Origin: Mycobacterium sp. E2733
Lineage (GTDB): Bacteria; Actinomycetota; Actinomycetes; Mycobacteriales; Mycobacteriaceae
DNA length: 64,000 nt
NCBI RefSeq assembly: GCF_001667585.1
Contig: NZ_LZJZ01000021.1
Location: 1 to 64,000, forward strand
Reading direction: 5' to 3'
Below the pieces are notes generated by a model. The model made no database searches and was not told the origin of the DNA. It saw only the letters and a program-made list of their open reading frames with translations. Below are positions 45,854 to 54,095 of the stretch, piece after piece. The translations under genes were made by a program, and so were the position numbers. Numbering within the stretch: position 1 is the first letter of the stretch; every line of letters begins with the position of its first letter.

Positions 45854-46674
45854 CCAGTGTGATTGCTCCCGCCCGTCCTGCTTCCACCCCTACGCCTCCG
45901 TGCCGCGATAAGAAAGCCGACGATTCCTACGACGACGTTGTCGAAATGTTCGTGTTGCTGCGTCGGCTGCCTGCCGAGTCGCATGACTACCGTCGCCAGC
46001 GCGAACGAATCGTGACCCGATGCCTGCCCCTGGCCGACCATGTGGCTAGCCACTTCGCCCGCCGTGGGGAGGGTCTCGACGACCTCATCCAGGTGGCGCG
46101 ACTTGGGCTGATGAACGCCATCAACAGATTCGATCCTGACAAGGGTCCCAGCTTCATCGGCTTCGCGGTCCCGACCATGATGGGCGAGGTTCGGCGGTAC
46201 TTCCGCGACTACAGCTGGGGCATGCGAGTACCGCGGAGATTGCGTGAATTGCACGTGCAGATCAGCAGGACGACCGGTGATCTGGCCCAGAAGCTGGGGC
46301 GCGCTCCTACCGCGGGCGAGCTGTCGGAGGCGCTGGAAGTTCCCCGCGAGGAAATCGTGGAATGCCTGGTGGCGGGCGACGCCTACCGGCTGGATTCCCT
46401 GGACGCGCCGGTGGGCACCGATAGCTCGGGCACACCCCGGCTGGTGGCTGACGCGGTCGGCGGCATCGACCCGCAGATCGAGCACATCACCAACCGGGAA
46501 GCGCTGCGCGTCCTGGTTGCCGAGCTCCCCGAGCGCGAACGCGAGGTCTTGCGGATGCGATTCTTCGAATCGATGACGCAGAGCCAGATCGCCGAGCGCA
46601 TCGGGGTGTCGCAGATGCAGGTCTCCCGCATTCTGGCCGCCACGTTGCGCTGCCTACGCGACCAACTGGACTAG
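45850..46674 (+). CDS. SigF-family RNA polymerase sigma factor (SigF/SigB/SigG type)
   Basis: A 274-residue group 3 sigma factor resembling SigF. Conserved region 2 includes DDLIQVARLGLMNAINRFDP (about 78-97), G-F-A-V-P-T-M-M-G-E-V-R-R-Y-F-R-D (2.4) and PRRLRELHVQI. Region 4 includes SMTQSQIAERIGVSQMQVSR (about 242-261), the -35 helix-turn-helix. SigF in M. tuberculosis is encoded next to its anti-sigma factor RsbW/UsfX; here no anti-sigma or anti-anti-sigma gene is adjacent. An in-frame ATG at 45799 would add 17 residues; the GTG/ATG choice is uncertain. Confidence 0.88.
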   Translation: MTSVIAPARPASTPTPPCRDKKADDSYDDVVEMFVLLRRLPAESHDYRRQRERIVTRCLPLADHVASHFARRGEGLDDLIQVARLGLMNAINRFDPDKGPSFIGFAVPTMMGEVRRYFRDYSWGMRVPRRLRELHVQISRTTGDLAQKLGRAPTAGELSEALEVPREEIVECLVAGDAYRLDSLDAPVGTDSSGTPRLVADAVGGIDPQIEHITNREALRVLVAELPEREREVLRMRFFESMTQSQIAERIGVSQMQVSRILAATLRCLRDQLD

Positions 46675-46791
46675 CCCGGCCATCTCCCCCAGGGCCTTCG
46701 GCGCCACGGTGGCGCCGCGCCGCAATGTACTGTGCGATTCGGGAACGACTCGACGGTGGCGCCGGAGGCCGCCTGGAAGGGAGCTCGAGCG

Positions 46792-47412
46792 ATGACGACT
46801 TCACGGGCGGTGGCCGCGGGCGTCGCGGTGACGACGGCGCTGGCGGTGGCGGTGGCGGGATGCGGCAAGAATCCGACGTCGTCGCCCTCGAAGCCGTCGT
46901 CGTCCAGCTCGACTAGTAGCGCGCACAGCTCGACACCACCTCTGTCGGCCGCCGCGCAGCCGAGCGAGTACACCGGACTGTTGATCCAGGCGAGCGACAT
47001 CAACGCGCCGATACCGTTCACCGCTACCCCGCCGACCAGCAACCCGAATGGTCAGCCGGGCGTCGCGACGACGTTCAAGGACGAGGACGGCAGCCACGTC
47101 ATCAAGGACACTATTCAGGTCTTCGCGGACCCCGGCGCCGCCACGGATGCGTTGAACGCGGCCAAGGGCGCTCAGGGTGACGTGATCAAGAACCCGACAA
47201 CGCAAGCCGCCAACGTCGGAACGGGCGGAACGATGTTGTTGGGTAACAATCCGGACAAGAGCAAGGGCGTGACGATCCTGCTGTTCACCGAGGGCAGGGC
47301 CTTGGTCACGCTGCAGTTCGACGGGCCGCCCGACACCCTGGCCCCCGCGGATTTCGTCAACGACGTGGGCCAGAAACAAGACGCGGCCATCAAGAAGGGG
47401 CTCGGCGGCTGA
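46792..47412 (+). CDS. putative lipoprotein
   Basis: A 206-residue secreted lipoprotein. The signal (RAVAAGVAVTTALAVAVAG) ends in the lipobox A-V-A-G-C with Cys near 24. A Ser/Thr/Pro-rich linker (about 28-53) precedes a globular domain (EYTGLLIQASDINAPIPFTA and onward) without known catalytic motifs. A good ribosome site (aaggg) precedes the ATG at 46792. It is in the same orientation as the sigma gene (118 bases apart) and the DUF2231 gene (33 bases). The function is not known. Confidence 0.83.
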   Translation: MTTSRAVAAGVAVTTALAVAVAGCGKNPTSSPSKPSSSSSTSSAHSSTPPLSAAAQPSEYTGLLIQASDINAPIPFTATPPTSNPNGQPGVATTFKDEDGSHVIKDTIQVFADPGAATDALNAAKGAQGDVIKNPTTQAANVGTGGTMLLGNNPDKSKGVTILLFTEGRALVTLQFDGPPDTLAPADFVNDVGQKQDAAIKKGLGG

Positions 47413-47445
47413 GCGCGAACTGACCTCCCCCCACCAAGGAGTCAA

Positions 47446-47937
47446 ATGACCGTCATCAACGGCATGCCCGCCCATGTCCTGCTGCTGCACTTCGTGGTCG
47501 TGCTCGTGCCGCTGACCGCCGTGCTGGAGATCGTGTGCGTGTTTTGGCCGACGGCGCGTCGGGGCCCGTTGTTGTGGCTCGCACTGATATTCGCTGTCGC
47601 CACCATGGTTTTGACGCCCATCACGGTAGACGCAGGGGAATGGCTTTACGACCTGAGGGCAAAACCCAGCGCCATCCTGCAAAAGCACGCCTCCCTGGGC
47701 GGCACGATGACCTACTTCGCCGCCGCACTGTTGGCGGCCGCGCTGGTGCTAGTGGTGATGCGCCTGATCGAGCGCCGCTCGGACAAGAGCCGTGTGGTCG
47801 TCCGGGCGACTATCGCGATACTGGTGCTCGCCGTCGCCGTTGCTGCGATGGTCCAGATCTACCGCGTGGGTGATGCAGGGGCCCAATCGGTTTGGGGTGA
47901 CGAGATTGCGCATCTGAAAAAGCCGCATCCGGGTTAG
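47446..47937 (+). CDS. DUF2231-type membrane protein
   Basis: A 163-residue protein with four predicted membrane helices (about 8-30, 41-62, 83-104, 117-138). It begins INGMPAHVLLLHFVVVLVPLTAVLE, matching the conserved H-x-L-L-L-H-F first helix of DUF2231. A His in QKHASLGGTMTYFAA fits the second conserved site. A haem or copper role has been suggested for some relatives but is unproven. Cotranscribed with the lipoprotein by spacing. Its stop overlaps the stop of the convergent DDN-type gene. Confidence 0.83.
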   Translation: MTVINGMPAHVLLLHFVVVLVPLTAVLEIVCVFWPTARRGPLLWLALIFAVATMVLTPITVDAGEWLYDLRAKPSAILQKHASLGGTMTYFAAALLAAALVLVVMRLIERRSDKSRVVVRATIAILVLAVAVAAMVQIYRVGDAGAQSVWGDEIAHLKKPHPG

Positions 47938-48428
47938 TTCCCGCCGCGACACTGTTGGGTGGGCGTGAGGAGAAACAGGCGGAACTGCCGCCGACTCGCG
48001 CGTTCTTGGGCGAGTTGATAGTTCGGCCAGTGCGCCAGCACCGTCGACCACGCTTCGTCGCGCTCCACGCCGGTGAGCAACCGCACGGTCGCGACGGAGC
48101 CCTCTCCGCGCCTGCGCACGGTAACCCGTTGCCTAGCTTTAAGGTTCGCTGACCACGACGGGTGGCGGTCCCGGCCCCAGTTGGAACCGATCAGCAACAG
48201 CCCATTGCCGACGGGCACGTACTGCACGGTTGCCGTGCGGGCCAGGCCCGTTTTGCGACCCGACGTGGTGATCCGCACGTTCGGCAGGCCGGCGAGGTCC
48301 AAGACGCCGAGCCGCCCACCCGTCGCGAACCGCGGCAGCGCCTCCAGGGTTTCCGCGACCGGCCGGCCACTGAGGACGAGCCGGCGGTAGGCCGTCGGGT
48401 TCCCGAGCACCCGCTGCAGCGGATTCAT
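47934..48428 (-). CDS. deazaflavin-dependent nitroreductase (DDN-type)
   Basis: A 164-residue split-barrel protein of the DDN/F420H2-dependent quinone-reductase family. Signatures are VRITTSGRKTGLARTATVQY (about 50-69), IGSNWGRDRHPSWSANLKAR (about 80-99), and the later E-R-D-E-A-W block. In M. tuberculosis DDN reduces menaquinone and activates nitroimidazoles. The ATG at 48428 is used; the longer frame is unsupported. It is convergent with DUF2231, with stop codons overlapping. Confidence 0.88.
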   Translation of the reverse strand: MNPLQRVLGNPTAYRRLVLSGRPVAETLEALPRFATGGRLGVLDLAGLPNVRITTSGRKTGLARTATVQYVPVGNGLLLIGSNWGRDRHPSWSANLKARQRVTVRRRGEGSVATVRLLTGVERDEAWSTVLAHWPNYQLAQERASRRQFRLFLLTPTQQCRGGN

Positions 48429-48541
48429 ACGGTGACTGTATTCCCGTGCGGCCCCGTCTGGGCGTCGGAGCGATGAAATCACCTTGACCGGAAGGGGATT
48501 CGACTGCGGATGCCTACCGCGTCGCCACAATGCCACGCCGG

Positions 48542-48563
48542 TTAAATAAATTGCTTGATTTAA
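48542..48563. promoter_or_regulatory. AT-rich inverted repeat upstream of the TetR gene
   Basis: TTAAAT (48542-48547) and ATTTAA (48558-48563) are exact inverted repeats with a 10-base gap, an AT-rich island in the GC-rich spacer, 27-48 bases before the TetR start. Plausibly the operator/promoter of tetR and the P450 operon. Confidence 0.45.
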
Positions 48564-48589
48564 TCCGGTACGCCGTGTTCACTGGGGCG

Positions 48590-49252
48590 ATGACCGCCGA
48601 GCGGATCGCCCGGTCCGAGAGATCGAGCGGCACCCGGGACGCGATCCTGTCGGCCGCGGAAGTGCTGTTCGCCGAATGCGGCATGTATGCCGTATCGAAC
48701 CGGCAAATCAGCGAGGCGGCCGGACAGGGCAACAACGCCGCGGCTTGCTACCACTTCGGGACGAGGACGGACCTGCTCCGGGCGATCGAGAGCAAGCATC
48801 GGGATCCCATCGAGGAACTCCGGGCGCAGATGCTGACCGCCATCGACGGTTCGACCGACCTGCGTGACTGGGTTGGCGCGTTGGTGCGGCCGCTCACCGA
48901 TCACCTGCACGCGCTCGGCACGCCCAGCTGGTATGCCCGCTTCGCCGCTCAGGCCATGGCCGACCCCACCTACCGCCACGTAGTCACCAAAGACGCACTC
49001 GCGTCGCCGCTGCTGGTGCGGACCATCGAGGGCATCAATCGCTGCCTCCCCGACCTGCCCAGGCGGGTGCGTTCCGAACGCATGGTCATGGTGCGCAACC
49101 TGCTCATGCACACCTGCGCCGAGCACGAGAGCGCCCTGGCCGAGCACGGACCACGTTCACGTTCGGCCTGGCCGGTCGCCGGCGAGGGCCTGGTCGACGC
49201 CATCGTCGCCCTGTGGCGCGCACCGGTCCACGTCGGCGCGGCAACCGGCTAG
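48590..49252 (+). CDS. TetR family regulator
   Basis: A 220-residue TetR regulator with helix-turn-helix NRQISEAAGQGNNAAACYHF (about 42-61). The position 38 bases before the P450 gene on the same strand suggests it controls the P450-amidohydrolase-M24-M24 operon. The ATG at 48590 is chosen; the frame begins earlier but the AT-rich palindrome lies there. The ligand is unknown. Confidence 0.88.
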   Translation: MTAERIARSERSSGTRDAILSAAEVLFAECGMYAVSNRQISEAAGQGNNAAACYHFGTRTDLLRAIESKHRDPIEELRAQMLTAIDGSTDLRDWVGALVRPLTDHLHALGTPSWYARFAAQAMADPTYRHVVTKDALASPLLVRTIEGINRCLPDLPRRVRSERMVMVRNLLMHTCAEHESALAEHGPRSRSAWPVAGEGLVDAIVALWRAPVHVGAATG

Positions 49253-49290
49253 TCCACCAAGACCAGAACAGGCCAGCAGCAAGGAGAACG

Positions 49291-50514
49291 ATGACCGACG
49301 TCTCGACCGCCACGGACATTCCGGAGTTCCCGATGTCGCGGGCGCCGGGTTGCCCGTTCGCCCCGCCGCCAGAAGTGTTGGAGCTCAACGCCGAAAAGCA
49401 GCTGAGCCGCGTCCGGATCTGGGACGACAGCACACCGTGGTTGATCCACGGCTATGAGGCGATCCGGGCGTTGTTCAGTGACTCGCGCGCCAGCGTCGAC
49501 GACCGACTGCCCGGATATCCGCATTGGAACGAGGGCATGCTGGCGACGGTGCACAAGCGCCCTCGGTCGGTGTTCACCTCCGACGCCGAAGAACACACCC
49601 GGTTTCGGCGGATGCTGTCAAAACCGTTCACGTTCAAGCGGGTTGAGGCGCTGCGGCCGGCGGTGCAGAAGATCACCGACGATCACATCGACGCGTTGCT
49701 GGCCGGCCCGAAGCCGGGCGACATCGTCAGCACGTTGGCGCTGCCCGTCCCCTCGCTGGTCATCAGCCAATTGCTGGGCGTGCCCTACGAGGACGCCGAC
49801 TTCTTCCAGGCCCAGGCCCAACGGGGCATGGGCCGCTACGCCACCGAGGAGGACACGGCCCAGGGCGCCGCGTCGTTGGCGAAGTACCTGGCCAATCTGG
49901 TGCGGGCCAAGATGCAAAGCCCCTCGGAAGATTTGGTGTCCGACCTTGCCGAGCGGGTCAACGCCGAAGAGCTCAGCGTACGCGAGGCCGCGCAGTTGGC
50001 CACCGGCGTGCTCATCGCCGGCCACGAGACCACCGCCAACATGATCAGCCTGAGCATCGCGGCCCTACTCGACCATCCCGACCAGCTGGCGCTGCTGCGC
50101 GACAGCGACGATCCGAAGGCGATCGCGGTCGCGGTCGAGGAATTGATGCGCTACCTCAGCATCATTCAGACGGGACAGCGCCGCATCGCCGTCGAGGACA
50201 TCGAGGTCGGCGGCGAGACGATCCGCGCAGGCGAGGGCATCATCCTCGACGTCGCGCCGGCGAACTGGGACACCCGCCAATTCCCCGATCCCGAGCGGCT
50301 CGACCTGCGCCGGGAGGACGGCCCGCACGTCGGCTTCGGTTACGGCCGCCACCAGTGCGTCGGGCAGCAGCTGGCCCGGATGGAGCTGCAGATCGTCCTG
50401 CCCACCCTGCTGCGCCGCGTCCCGACGTTGCGGCTCGCAGTGCCGGTGGAAGAGCTGCCGTTCAAGCACGACGCGCTGGCCTACGGGCTCTATGAGCTTC
50501 CGGTGACATGGTGA
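49291..50514 (+). CDS. cytochrome P450
   Basis: A 407-residue class I bacterial P450. I-helix IAGHETTANM (about 243), ExxR as E-E-L-M-R, haem loop FGYGRHQCVGQQLAR (Cys near 355). A ribosome site of aaggag precedes the ATG. It opens a four-gene operon with each later gene overlapping the previous stop. The likely role is hydroxylation of the substrate that the amidohydrolase and M24 proteins then process. No ferredoxin is adjacent. The CYP family number cannot be assigned by eye. Confidence 0.92.
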   Translation: MTDVSTATDIPEFPMSRAPGCPFAPPPEVLELNAEKQLSRVRIWDDSTPWLIHGYEAIRALFSDSRASVDDRLPGYPHWNEGMLATVHKRPRSVFTSDAEEHTRFRRMLSKPFTFKRVEALRPAVQKITDDHIDALLAGPKPGDIVSTLALPVPSLVISQLLGVPYEDADFFQAQAQRGMGRYATEEDTAQGAASLAKYLANLVRAKMQSPSEDLVSDLAERVNAEELSVREAAQLATGVLIAGHETTANMISLSIAALLDHPDQLALLRDSDDPKAIAVAVEELMRYLSIIQTGQRRIAVEDIEVGGETIRAGEGIILDVAPANWDTRQFPDPERLDLRREDGPHVGFGYGRHQCVGQQLARMELQIVLPTLLRRVPTLRLAVPVEELPFKHDALAYGLYELPVTW

Positions 50515-51686
50515 AGGCGGGGCGGCTGCAGACCCGCACCCCTTACCCGGAGGGTGTGATCGGAGCGCCCAAGCACCGTCGCGGCCACGCTATCGGCGCC
50601 AGCACCGGCCTGCCCCCCGGCACCGAGGTGTTCTCCGCCGACAACCACATCTCGGTGGCCGATGACATCTTCTACGAACACTTCCCCGACGACCTGAAGG
50701 ATTACGCGCCGCGAATCTGGTACGAGGACGGCGCCTACCTGCTCGGCCGGCCGGGGCAGTCGATGGTGGTCGGTGATTTCAGCGCGGTGCTGATGCAGTA
50801 CGACGACCTGGCCGGAGCCGTCAGCCGCAACATCGACGCCCGCCTGCGTGAGCTCGCCGAAGACGGCGTCGACAAGGAACTCGTGTTTCCCAACGCGGTG
50901 TTGGCGTTGTTCCACTATCCCGATAAGGATCTGCGGGAGCGCATCTTTCGCATCTACAACGAGCACATCGCCGCGTTCCAGAAACGCTCTTGCGGCCACT
51001 GCTATGGTGTCGGCCTGATCAACTGGTGGGACCCGCGCGGCACCCGGCGCACGTTGACCGAGCTGAAATCCTTGGGACTCAAGACGTTTTTGATGCCGAT
51101 AAGCCCCGGCATCGACGACAACGGCCACGCCATCGACTTCTCGGGTGCCGCGATGAGCGCGGTGTGGGAGGAAATCGAGGACTCCGGGCTGCCGCTCACC
51201 CACCACATCGGGGAGAGCCAGCCTAAGGTTCCGAGCGAGGTCAACAGCGTTGCGGTGGCGATGATGGTCAACATCGACTCGTTCCGGGAGATGTTCTCCA
51301 AGTATGTCTTCGGCGGCATCCTCGACCGTCATCCAGGGCTACGGGTCGGCTGGTTCGAGGGCGGTATCGCCTGGGTCCCACCGGCTTTGCAAGACGCCGA
51401 GCACGTCCTGGCCTCGTATCGACACATGCTCGCACATCAGCCCGAACGCGAGGTCCGGCATTACTGGGACGCCCACATGTGCGCCTCGTTCATGGTGGAC
51501 GGCCTTGGGCTTGCCCAGATCGACGAGATCGGCATCGACAAGGCGATGTGGTCATCCGACTACCCGCACAACGAAAGCACCTTTGGCTATTCGGAGCGGT
51601 CGCTGGCCGCGGTGGTTGACGCCGTAGGTCCCGAGGACGCCGTCCGCGTCGTCAGCGGAAACATCAGAAACTTCCTGGGTCTGTGA
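50508..51686 (+). CDS. amidohydrolase family 2 (decarboxylase-type)
   Basis: A 392-residue amidohydrolase_2-type TIM barrel. The usual N-terminal HxH is replaced by A-D-N-H, as in many related actinobacterial proteins; His residues in THHIGES and the Asp in MWSSDYPHNEST complete the site. Members include ACMS decarboxylase-like and other (de)carboxylases or hydrolases, so it may hydrolyse or decarboxylate an intermediate. The ATG lies inside the P450 3' end (7-base overlap); a GTG one codon later also fits. Strictly coupled to the M24 gene by TGATG. Confidence 0.87.
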   Translation: MVKAGRLQTRTPYPEGVIGAPKHRRGHAIGASTGLPPGTEVFSADNHISVADDIFYEHFPDDLKDYAPRIWYEDGAYLLGRPGQSMVVGDFSAVLMQYDDLAGAVSRNIDARLRELAEDGVDKELVFPNAVLALFHYPDKDLRERIFRIYNEHIAAFQKRSCGHCYGVGLINWWDPRGTRRTLTELKSLGLKTFLMPISPGIDDNGHAIDFSGAAMSAVWEEIEDSGLPLTHHIGESQPKVPSEVNSVAVAMMVNIDSFREMFSKYVFGGILDRHPGLRVGWFEGGIAWVPPALQDAEHVLASYRHMLAHQPEREVRHYWDAHMCASFMVDGLGLAQIDEIGIDKAMWSSDYPHNESTFGYSERSLAAVVDAVGPEDAVRVVSGNIRNFLGL

Positions 51687-52918
51687 TGACTTCTTTCACA
51701 GCTGGTGGCGCGGTGATCGACATACCGGAGGAGCCGGACCGGGCGCGCATGCGTGCAGAAACCGGGGCGCGGCTGCGGTCGGCGATGGCCGACCACGGTG
51801 TCGACGCTTTGATCCTGTTGATGAACGGGTACGTCGGGTACGCGACCGGTGCCAGCTGGCCGCTGCTGGATGCCGGCCTCTCACATGTGGAGCGCCCGGT
51901 CGCGGTCGTGCTCGCCGACGACGAACATCCGCACCTGTTCATGCCTTTCCGCGGTGGAGCGTCCGCGGCATCACCAGTACCCGACGATCATCTGCACGGC
52001 CCTGTCTACCTCGAATTCGACCATGGCGTCGAGCAATTCGCGCGCGAGCTGGCCGGGCTGATCCCGCCGGGTGCGAACGTCGCCGTCGACGAGCTGACCG
52101 GGGCGATGCGCAGGGCCGGGCCCACGCTGTTTCCCGCGGGCGTGCCGACGGATGCGGCAATCGTGCTCGGCAATGCGCAACTGGTGAAGACTCGAGACGA
52201 GTTGTCCTGCCTTCGCCGCGCGGCCCGCATCACCGAACAGGCGATCGTGGATGTGCAGCGGGCCTTGGCGCCGGGAGTGCGGCAGATCGACCTCTCGGCC
52301 ACGCTGGTGCGTCGCGCATTCGAGTTGGGGGCCACCACCAACATGCTCGAGGCCATCTGGCAGGTCATGCCGAGTTCGCGCGAAGCCGGGGTGTGGACGA
52401 CGCATGGCGATCTTGCGCTGCCGCTGCTGCCCACGGATCGTGAACTCGCCGCCGGGGATGTGCTCTGGACCGACATCAGCATGACCTACCTCGGCTACTG
52501 CTCCGATTTCGGCCGGACCTGGGTGGTCGGCGAACAGCCCACGCCCCGGCAGCAGGATCAGTTCCGGCAGTGGCGCGCCATCCTGGACGCGGTGCTCGCG
52601 GTGACCAAAGCCGGTGTCACCTCCGGTGATCTGGCGCGGGCGGCGATCGCCGCCAACGGTGGCCGCAAACCGTGGTTGCCGCACTTCTACCTGGGCCACG
52701 GCATCGGCACCTACCCCGCCGAAGCGCCCATGATCGGAACGGATCTCGGCGAAGAATTCGACGACAACTTCGTCTTCACGCCGGGGATGGTGCTGGTTCT
52801 CGAACCCGTCGTGTGGGAGGACGGCACGGGCGGCTATCGCAGTGAGGAGATCGTGGTGATCACCGAAGACGGCTACCTGCCGATCACCGACTACCCCTAT
52901 TCCCCCTATGGCGACTGA
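51686..52918 (+). CDS. M24 family metallopeptidase-fold protein (active type)
   Basis: A 410-residue creatinase/prolidase-fold protein. The five metal ligands of M24 appear: Asp in WTDISMTYLG, Asp in CSDFGRTW, His in YLGHGIGTYP, Glu in VLEPVVWED and Glu in RSEEIVVI. N-terminal creatinase domain (about 1-170), pita-bread domain (about 190-400). M24 enzymes cleave Xaa-Pro peptides or, as creatinase, C-N bonds. Its neighbours suggest a small-molecule substrate. The ATG overlaps the amidohydrolase stop; the next M24 gene overlaps its own 3' end by 11 bases. Confidence 0.88.
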   Translation: MTSFTAGGAVIDIPEEPDRARMRAETGARLRSAMADHGVDALILLMNGYVGYATGASWPLLDAGLSHVERPVAVVLADDEHPHLFMPFRGGASAASPVPDDHLHGPVYLEFDHGVEQFARELAGLIPPGANVAVDELTGAMRRAGPTLFPAGVPTDAAIVLGNAQLVKTRDELSCLRRAARITEQAIVDVQRALAPGVRQIDLSATLVRRAFELGATTNMLEAIWQVMPSSREAGVWTTHGDLALPLLPTDRELAAGDVLWTDISMTYLGYCSDFGRTWVVGEQPTPRQQDQFRQWRAILDAVLAVTKAGVTSGDLARAAIAANGGRKPWLPHFYLGHGIGTYPAEAPMIGTDLGEEFDDNFVFTPGMVLVLEPVVWEDGTGGYRSEEIVVITEDGYLPITDYPYSPYGD

Positions 52919-54020
52919 GGTTTTGCCCGACCCCCGCGCGTTGCGGGCGGGCCGTCGGGAGCGGGCACTGGCCCAAATGGACGCACACGGGCTCGACATC
53001 CTGGTGCTCGGGCGGCAGGCCAACATCCGTTACGTCACCGGCGCACCGCAGCTGTGGATAGCCGGGACGCGGCCGTTCGGTCCCATGTGTGCCGTGGTGC
53101 GCGCCTCCGGGGACATCTACCTCAACAGCACCGACGACGAGGGGGTGCCGGAGGAGATCGGGCGCGATCACCTCTACGGACTGGCCTGGAACCCGATGAC
53201 GCTCATCGACGTGCTGAAGAAGATCGACGGTGCCGACACGGCTCGGCGGGTCGGCACCGATGCGATCACACCCACTTTCGCCGCCCTGCTGCCGGAGGCG
53301 TTCCCCAACGCCGAGCTCGTCGACGCCGAGCCGGCGATGCGCGCGGCGCGGCGCATCAAGACGCCCGACGAAGTCGCTGCGATGGACACCGCACTGCGCG
53401 TCGCCGAACGCGGACTCGCCGCTGCCCTGGCCGAATTCGCGCCGGGAGTGTCGGAGCGGACGCTGGCCGGGGCCATGATGGAGGCCATGGCCGCGGGCGG
53501 GGTGAGCACGCCGGCCACCCAGGACGCCGCCTGGGTGACGTCAAAGGAAGAGCCGTGGCGCCGCGCCGGTTCCGGCGAGGTTCGAGCGGGCGACCTGGTC
53601 GCGTTAGCCGCCGGGGCCCTGGCGAATGGCTATGTCGCGGAGGTGGGCCGCACCTGGCCGGCCGGTGATTCTGCCCCGGAGCTATTCGGCCGCTCGGATG
53701 TGTTGTACGACAACATGCTTGCGGCCTGTCGACCTGGCGCGGCCACCTCGGACTTGGTGGCGGCCTATCAGGCGGCCGGCGAACCGATTCCGCCGATGCC
53801 GATAGCGCACGGGTTGGGGCTGGGGTTCGATCCACCCGTGGTGTCCCAAACGCTGCTGGCCGCCGGCGAACACGACCGGCTGGAGGCCGGCATGGTGTTG
53901 GCGATCACCGGCTACGTGTGGCAGGACGGCGTCGGGGCGGTATTCCGGCGGGACACCGTTCACATCACCGGGGACGGTGTAGAGGTGATGACGACCAGCC
54001 CGTCGTGGTCTGACCGCTGA
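52908..54020 (+). CDS. M24-fold protein with degenerate metal site
   Basis: A 370-residue M24-fold protein, a distant paralogue of the upstream one. At the ligand positions it has Ala (VALAAGALANG), Glu (YVAEVGRTW), a kept His (IAHGLGLGFD), no Glu (AITGYVWQD) and Asp (FRRDTVHI). Four of five ligands therefore differ from the active enzyme. It may be a non-catalytic partner of the upstream protein or a different enzyme on the same fold. It is a full-length gene with normal codon use, not a decayed one. A hairpin follows the stop. Confidence 0.85.
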   Translation: MATEVLPDPRALRAGRRERALAQMDAHGLDILVLGRQANIRYVTGAPQLWIAGTRPFGPMCAVVRASGDIYLNSTDDEGVPEEIGRDHLYGLAWNPMTLIDVLKKIDGADTARRVGTDAITPTFAALLPEAFPNAELVDAEPAMRAARRIKTPDEVAAMDTALRVAERGLAAALAEFAPGVSERTLAGAMMEAMAAGGVSTPATQDAAWVTSKEEPWRRAGSGEVRAGDLVALAAGALANGYVAEVGRTWPAGDSAPELFGRSDVLYDNMLAACRPGAATSDLVAAYQAAGEPIPPMPIAHGLGLGFDPPVVSQTLLAAGEHDRLEAGMVLAITGYVWQDGVGAVFRRDTVHITGDGVEVMTTSPSWSDR

Positions 54021-54051
54021 AATCATTTGTGTCACTTCAGCTCCAGCGGTC
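54012..54051 (+). terminator. hairpin after the M24 operon
   Basis: GACCGCTG (54012-54019) and CAGCGGTC (54044-54051) are perfect complements overlapping the last codons of the second M24 gene. Inside them CTGAA and TTCAG form a second stem. No long T-run follows. Confidence 0.45.
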
Positions 54052-54095
54052 TCAGCGAGGCGGTTTTTGTCGGTGGGCGCCGATAGTTTCAAGGT

